NCBI GenBank assembly: GCA_035307785.1
Contig: DATGHS010000518.1
Coordinates: 1 to 8,043, forward strand
Origin: DATGHS01 sp035307785
GTDB taxonomy: Bacteria > Planctomycetota > Planctomycetia > Gemmatales > Gemmataceae
Length of the DNA stretch: 8,043 nucleotides
Reading direction: 5' to 3'
The translations under genes were made by a program, and so were the position numbers. Positions 5,918 to 8,043 of this stretch are shown piece after piece. The notes beneath the pieces are model-generated. The model saw nothing but the letters and a program-made list of their open reading frames with translations, ran no database searches and had not been told where the DNA came from. How positions within the stretch are numbered: position 1 is the stretch's first letter; every line of letters starts with the position of its first letter.

Positions 5918-6571
5918 ATGAGTCCGAATGATCCTGGCGAGGAATTCGATCTGTTGATGACGCTGGCCCGCAGCGGCGATGAGCGGGCTTGCGAAATCAT
6001 CTACAAGCAGCATCACCGTTACGTCTTGCACGTAATCCGCCATGGTCTCCTGCGAGATGAAACGCTCCGCCAGCGCTTCGGCTCCGACGACCTAACCCAG
6101 ATTGTTTTCCAACGAGTGTTTGAGCGGATCCGAGCCGGTGGAACTTTTGATTCGCACCACCAATTCATCGCTTACCTTAATTCGGTAGGCCGTTACGTTT
6201 GTCTGGAAGTGCGGCGCAATCACATTCAGGCCGCCAAACGCTCTCTACAACGGGAAGTATACGCCCCGCAGCTCGACGTGCCAGCGCGGGGTTCGGCAGG
6301 CGCGGATCCAGCGCAGTTGTCGGCGGACGCTGATGAACTACGTTGTTTATTAGCCAGTTTAGACAGGGTCGAGCGCCTAGTCGTCGAGATGATTTGCGCA
6401 CAGCAGGGCAGAGAAAGCATTGCTCGGAATTTGGGCATTTCCGTTTCAACTGTAGATCGCGTTTTACGCCGCTTGCGGCGGGGGGGGGGGGGATCGGCGC
6501 TCGCCACAAGTGAGCAAACATCAATAGCCCAGAATTCGCTGCGACTTATTACTGGCCGAGAGTCCCAATAA
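5918..6571 (+). CDS. ECF-like RNA polymerase sigma factor with G-tract in its 3' part
   Basis: A 217-residue sigma70-family protein of ECF layout, probably of a planctomycete-specific branch. Region 2 lies at about 10-105: an acidic start, LRQRFGSDDLTQIVFQRVF for the core-binding and -10 region, and the helix FIAYLNSVGRYVCLEVRRNH followed by AAKRSLQREV. A linker leads to region 4 at about 140-188, with the helix-turn-helix ESIARNLGISVSTVDRVLRRLRR. Directly after it a run of 13 G encodes four glycines (189-192) and a 25-residue polar tail. An in-frame ATG at 5843 is possible, but the start at 5918 is preferred: AAGGAGG (5904-5910) lies seven bases upstream and the promoter overlaps the longer start. 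It is convergent with the second kinase gene, so the two are not co-transcribed. Target promoters are unknown. Confidence 0.88.
   Translation: MSPNDPGEEFDLLMTLARSGDERACEIIYKQHHRYVLHVIRHGLLRDETLRQRFGSDDLTQIVFQRVFERIRAGGTFDSHHQFIAYLNSVGRYVCLEVRRNHIQAAKRSLQREVYAPQLDVPARGSAGADPAQLSADADELRCLLASLDRVERLVVEMICAQQGRESIARNLGISVSTVDRVLRRLRRGGGGSALATSEQTSIAQNSLRLITGRESQ
6480..6492 (+). repeat. Homopolymer run of 13 G in the ECF sigma gene
   Basis: Thirteen consecutive G sit immediately after the region 4 helix. As written, the reading frame continues to 217 residues. With one G fewer the frame would end at a TAG at 6525-6527 (202 residues); with one more it would end at a TGA at 6511-6513 (198 residues). 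The sigma domains would be intact in all three versions, and only the tail changes. Confidence 0.9.
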
Positions 6572-6644
6572 AACAGTCAAATCCCAAATAACTCGGACAA
6601 CAGAAGCCGCTCCCGGCGCAATCCATTCCTCGAAAAAATGCGGA

Positions 6645-7928
6645 CTATCGATTCGACTTATTCCCTCTCTTAGTAGCGTCCGGGCGCGGCTGTTTCCGAT
6701 TGTCATGAAGGAACACGTACGCGGCCGCACTTATGCCGGCGGTTGCCGCTAAGGCGCCCCAAAGCAAAAAGCTCCGGCGCCACATCGACGGTTGCCGCCG
6801 GTAACGCAGCGCGATTCGAAACGACGGCCAGTCTCGCAGCGTGGAAGATGCGGCTGCCCACGCGGCGTCGCCAAACGCCGCAGAGGCTGCAACTGGCAAA
6901 GCAGAACTTCCACTACCGCTGCCCGTGCTGCCCACCGTGATCGGATCGCGCTCATTGCGACACTGCAATTCCAATTCTGCCAGCCTTGCCTGAACCGTCG
7001 CGGCGTCTTGAGGCCGGTCTGCGGGCGATTTAGCCAGCAGGCCGTGAACGAGCTGGGCCAGTGCTACCGGCAGGTGGGGGCGACAACTCAACAGGGGCGC
7101 TGGCTCATCATACGTCAACCTGTTCAAGATTGCCGTGGGCGTTGGCCCATCGAACGGAAGTTTCCGCGCCAGCAAGGTATAAAGCACGCAGCCCAGACTA
7201 AAGAGATCGGACCGGGCATCGACGTTCTCGCCTTGGAACTGCTCCGGCGACATAAAGTGGACGGATCCGACCACCTGCCCGAGCGAGCTGGCGCTGGAGG
7301 TGGTCTCCAGCAGCCGCGCCAGGCCGAAGTCAAGCAGCTTGACTTTCCCGTGCGGCTGCGCCAGCCAGATATTGGTCGGCTTGATGTCGCGGTGGACCAT
7401 TCCCTGAGCATGCGCGGCCCCGAGGCCTTCCGCGATTTCCTTTCCGATTCGCAAGACTTCGGCCAGATTAAGGGGCGGCTGGCGCACCATACGATCCTGG
7501 AGTGTCTCTCCTTTCAGATACTGCATGGCGATAAACGGGATCCGTTTGCGATCGTGGTCGATCTCCGTGCCGACCTGGTAGATGATCGCCACGTGTTCAT
7601 GCTGGATCGCCGCCATGGCCTGCGCTTCCCGAAGGAAGCGGCGCTGAGCGGCCATGTCCGATAGAAAGCACCGGTGCATGACCTTCAAGGCCACGAGGCG
7701 CCGCAGGTGCACGTCTTCGGCCAGGAAGACAATCCCCATGCCGCCCCGGCCCAGTTGGCGCAGCACGCGATAATGCTGAAGCCAACCAATCTCCCCTTCC
7801 GAACGAGGCGGCGCCAACAGCGACGCCGACAGGACCGAATCCGGAAAATCATTGATCGTGTCGATGATCTGAACGTCTAAGAGCCGAGTGGCTTCGATGC
7901 TCTGCTTCGGATGCTCTGCCGGTCCCAT
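6645..7928 (-). CDS. Hanks-type Ser/Thr protein kinase with C-terminal membrane anchor
   Basis: A complete 427-residue eukaryotic-type kinase. A leader of about 50 residues precedes the kinase domain (about 53-320). Key residues are the glycine loop GRGGMG (60-65), lysine K82 (VALKVM), HRDIKPTN with catalytic D181, DFG at D200 and a GSVHFMSPE activation segment ending at E229, so it should be active. A Ser/Ala-rich linker leads to one membrane helix at about 387-407, then only some 20 mostly basic residues. There is thus no outer sensor domain, unlike the kinase at the left end. Either the basic tail stays inside as a stop-transfer end, or a partner protein senses the signal. An in-frame ATG at 8024 exists, but the start at 7928 has AAGGAG (7939-7934) five bases upstream. 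The 115 bases to its right show no gene. It converges with the second ECF sigma gene, leaving 73 bases between them and no clear terminator. Confidence 0.92.
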   Translation of the reverse strand: MGPAEHPKQSIEATRLLDVQIIDTINDFPDSVLSASLLAPPRSEGEIGWLQHYRVLRQLGRGGMGIVFLAEDVHLRRLVALKVMHRCFLSDMAAQRRFLREAQAMAAIQHEHVAIIYQVGTEIDHDRKRIPFIAMQYLKGETLQDRMVRQPPLNLAEVLRIGKEIAEGLGAAHAQGMVHRDIKPTNIWLAQPHGKVKLLDFGLARLLETTSSASSLGQVVGSVHFMSPEQFQGENVDARSDLFSLGCVLYTLLARKLPFDGPTPTAILNRLTYDEPAPLLSCRPHLPVALAQLVHGLLAKSPADRPQDAATVQARLAELELQCRNERDPITVGSTGSGSGSSALPVAASAAFGDAAWAAASSTLRDWPSFRIALRYRRQPSMWRRSFLLWGALAATAGISAAAYVFLHDNRKQPRPDATKRGNKSNR

Positions 7929-8043
7929 GGTCGCTCCTTTCTCGACAGCCAATTGTCCTGAAAATCCGATCGCTTCTGGGAAACTGGCTCTCGCGAAATC
8001 CGGGGTTTCAAGCCCAGGGCACAAAACGGGATTGCAATTGGAT

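Noticed and set aside
6792..7664. A 290-residue open frame on the plus strand
   Set aside because: It is antisense to the second kinase, whose catalytic motifs are complete. Its composition (many Arg, Gln, Cys) is that of a GC-rich shadow frame, and it has no domain.

Overview
The window looks like a piece of a GC-rich planctomycete chromosome, probably Pirellulales-like. The signs are a DUF1559 pseudopilin-type protein with an exact H-X9-DG motif, two planctomycete-style ECF sigma factors, and two Hanks-type Ser/Thr kinases with a C-terminal membrane segment. One kinase also has the 'ETPKGTLVIE' extracytoplasmic stretch common in this phylum. No rRNA, tRNA, CRISPR array or transposase gene was found. 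The taxonomic call is inference from protein style, not a search.

Layout. (1) 1-2144, minus strand: an ECF sigma factor (1593-2144) followed 70 bases later by a Ser/Thr kinase (1-1522) that runs off the left edge. This is a typical planctomycete sigma/kinase pair. The kinase carries an in-frame palindromic repeat in its linker. (2) 2145-2487: a divergent intergenic region with two palindromes and a promoter-like site facing right. (3) 2488-4014, plus strand: a complete HerA/DUF87-type hexameric ATPase with no NurA or other partner beside it. (4) 4103-5463, minus strand: a small secreted beta-rich protein (GTG start) followed by the DUF1559 protein. They are probably one exported-protein unit, with an ECF-type promoter candidate (GGAAAC-N17-CGTCTA) in front. 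(5) 5464-5917: a divergent control region with that promoter, a GC-rich hairpin and a good sigma70-type promoter (TTGAAA-N16-TAAAAT) for the next gene. (6) 5918-6571, plus strand: a second ECF-like sigma factor, whose gene has a run of 13 G just after the region 4 helix-turn-helix. (7) 6645-7928, minus strand: a second membrane kinase, convergent with that sigma factor and with almost no extracytoplasmic part.

The window therefore holds two sigma/kinase sets around a HerA ATPase and a secreted-protein pair. One sigma/kinase set is co-directional and the other convergent. A simple reading is that the kinases and ECF sigmas form signalling modules, and that the secreted pair may be an ECF target. 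That link rests only on one promoter-like match. I do not see a clear new defence or biosynthetic system. The most unusual local signals are the palindromic repeat translated inside the first kinase and the G13 tract in the second sigma gene.
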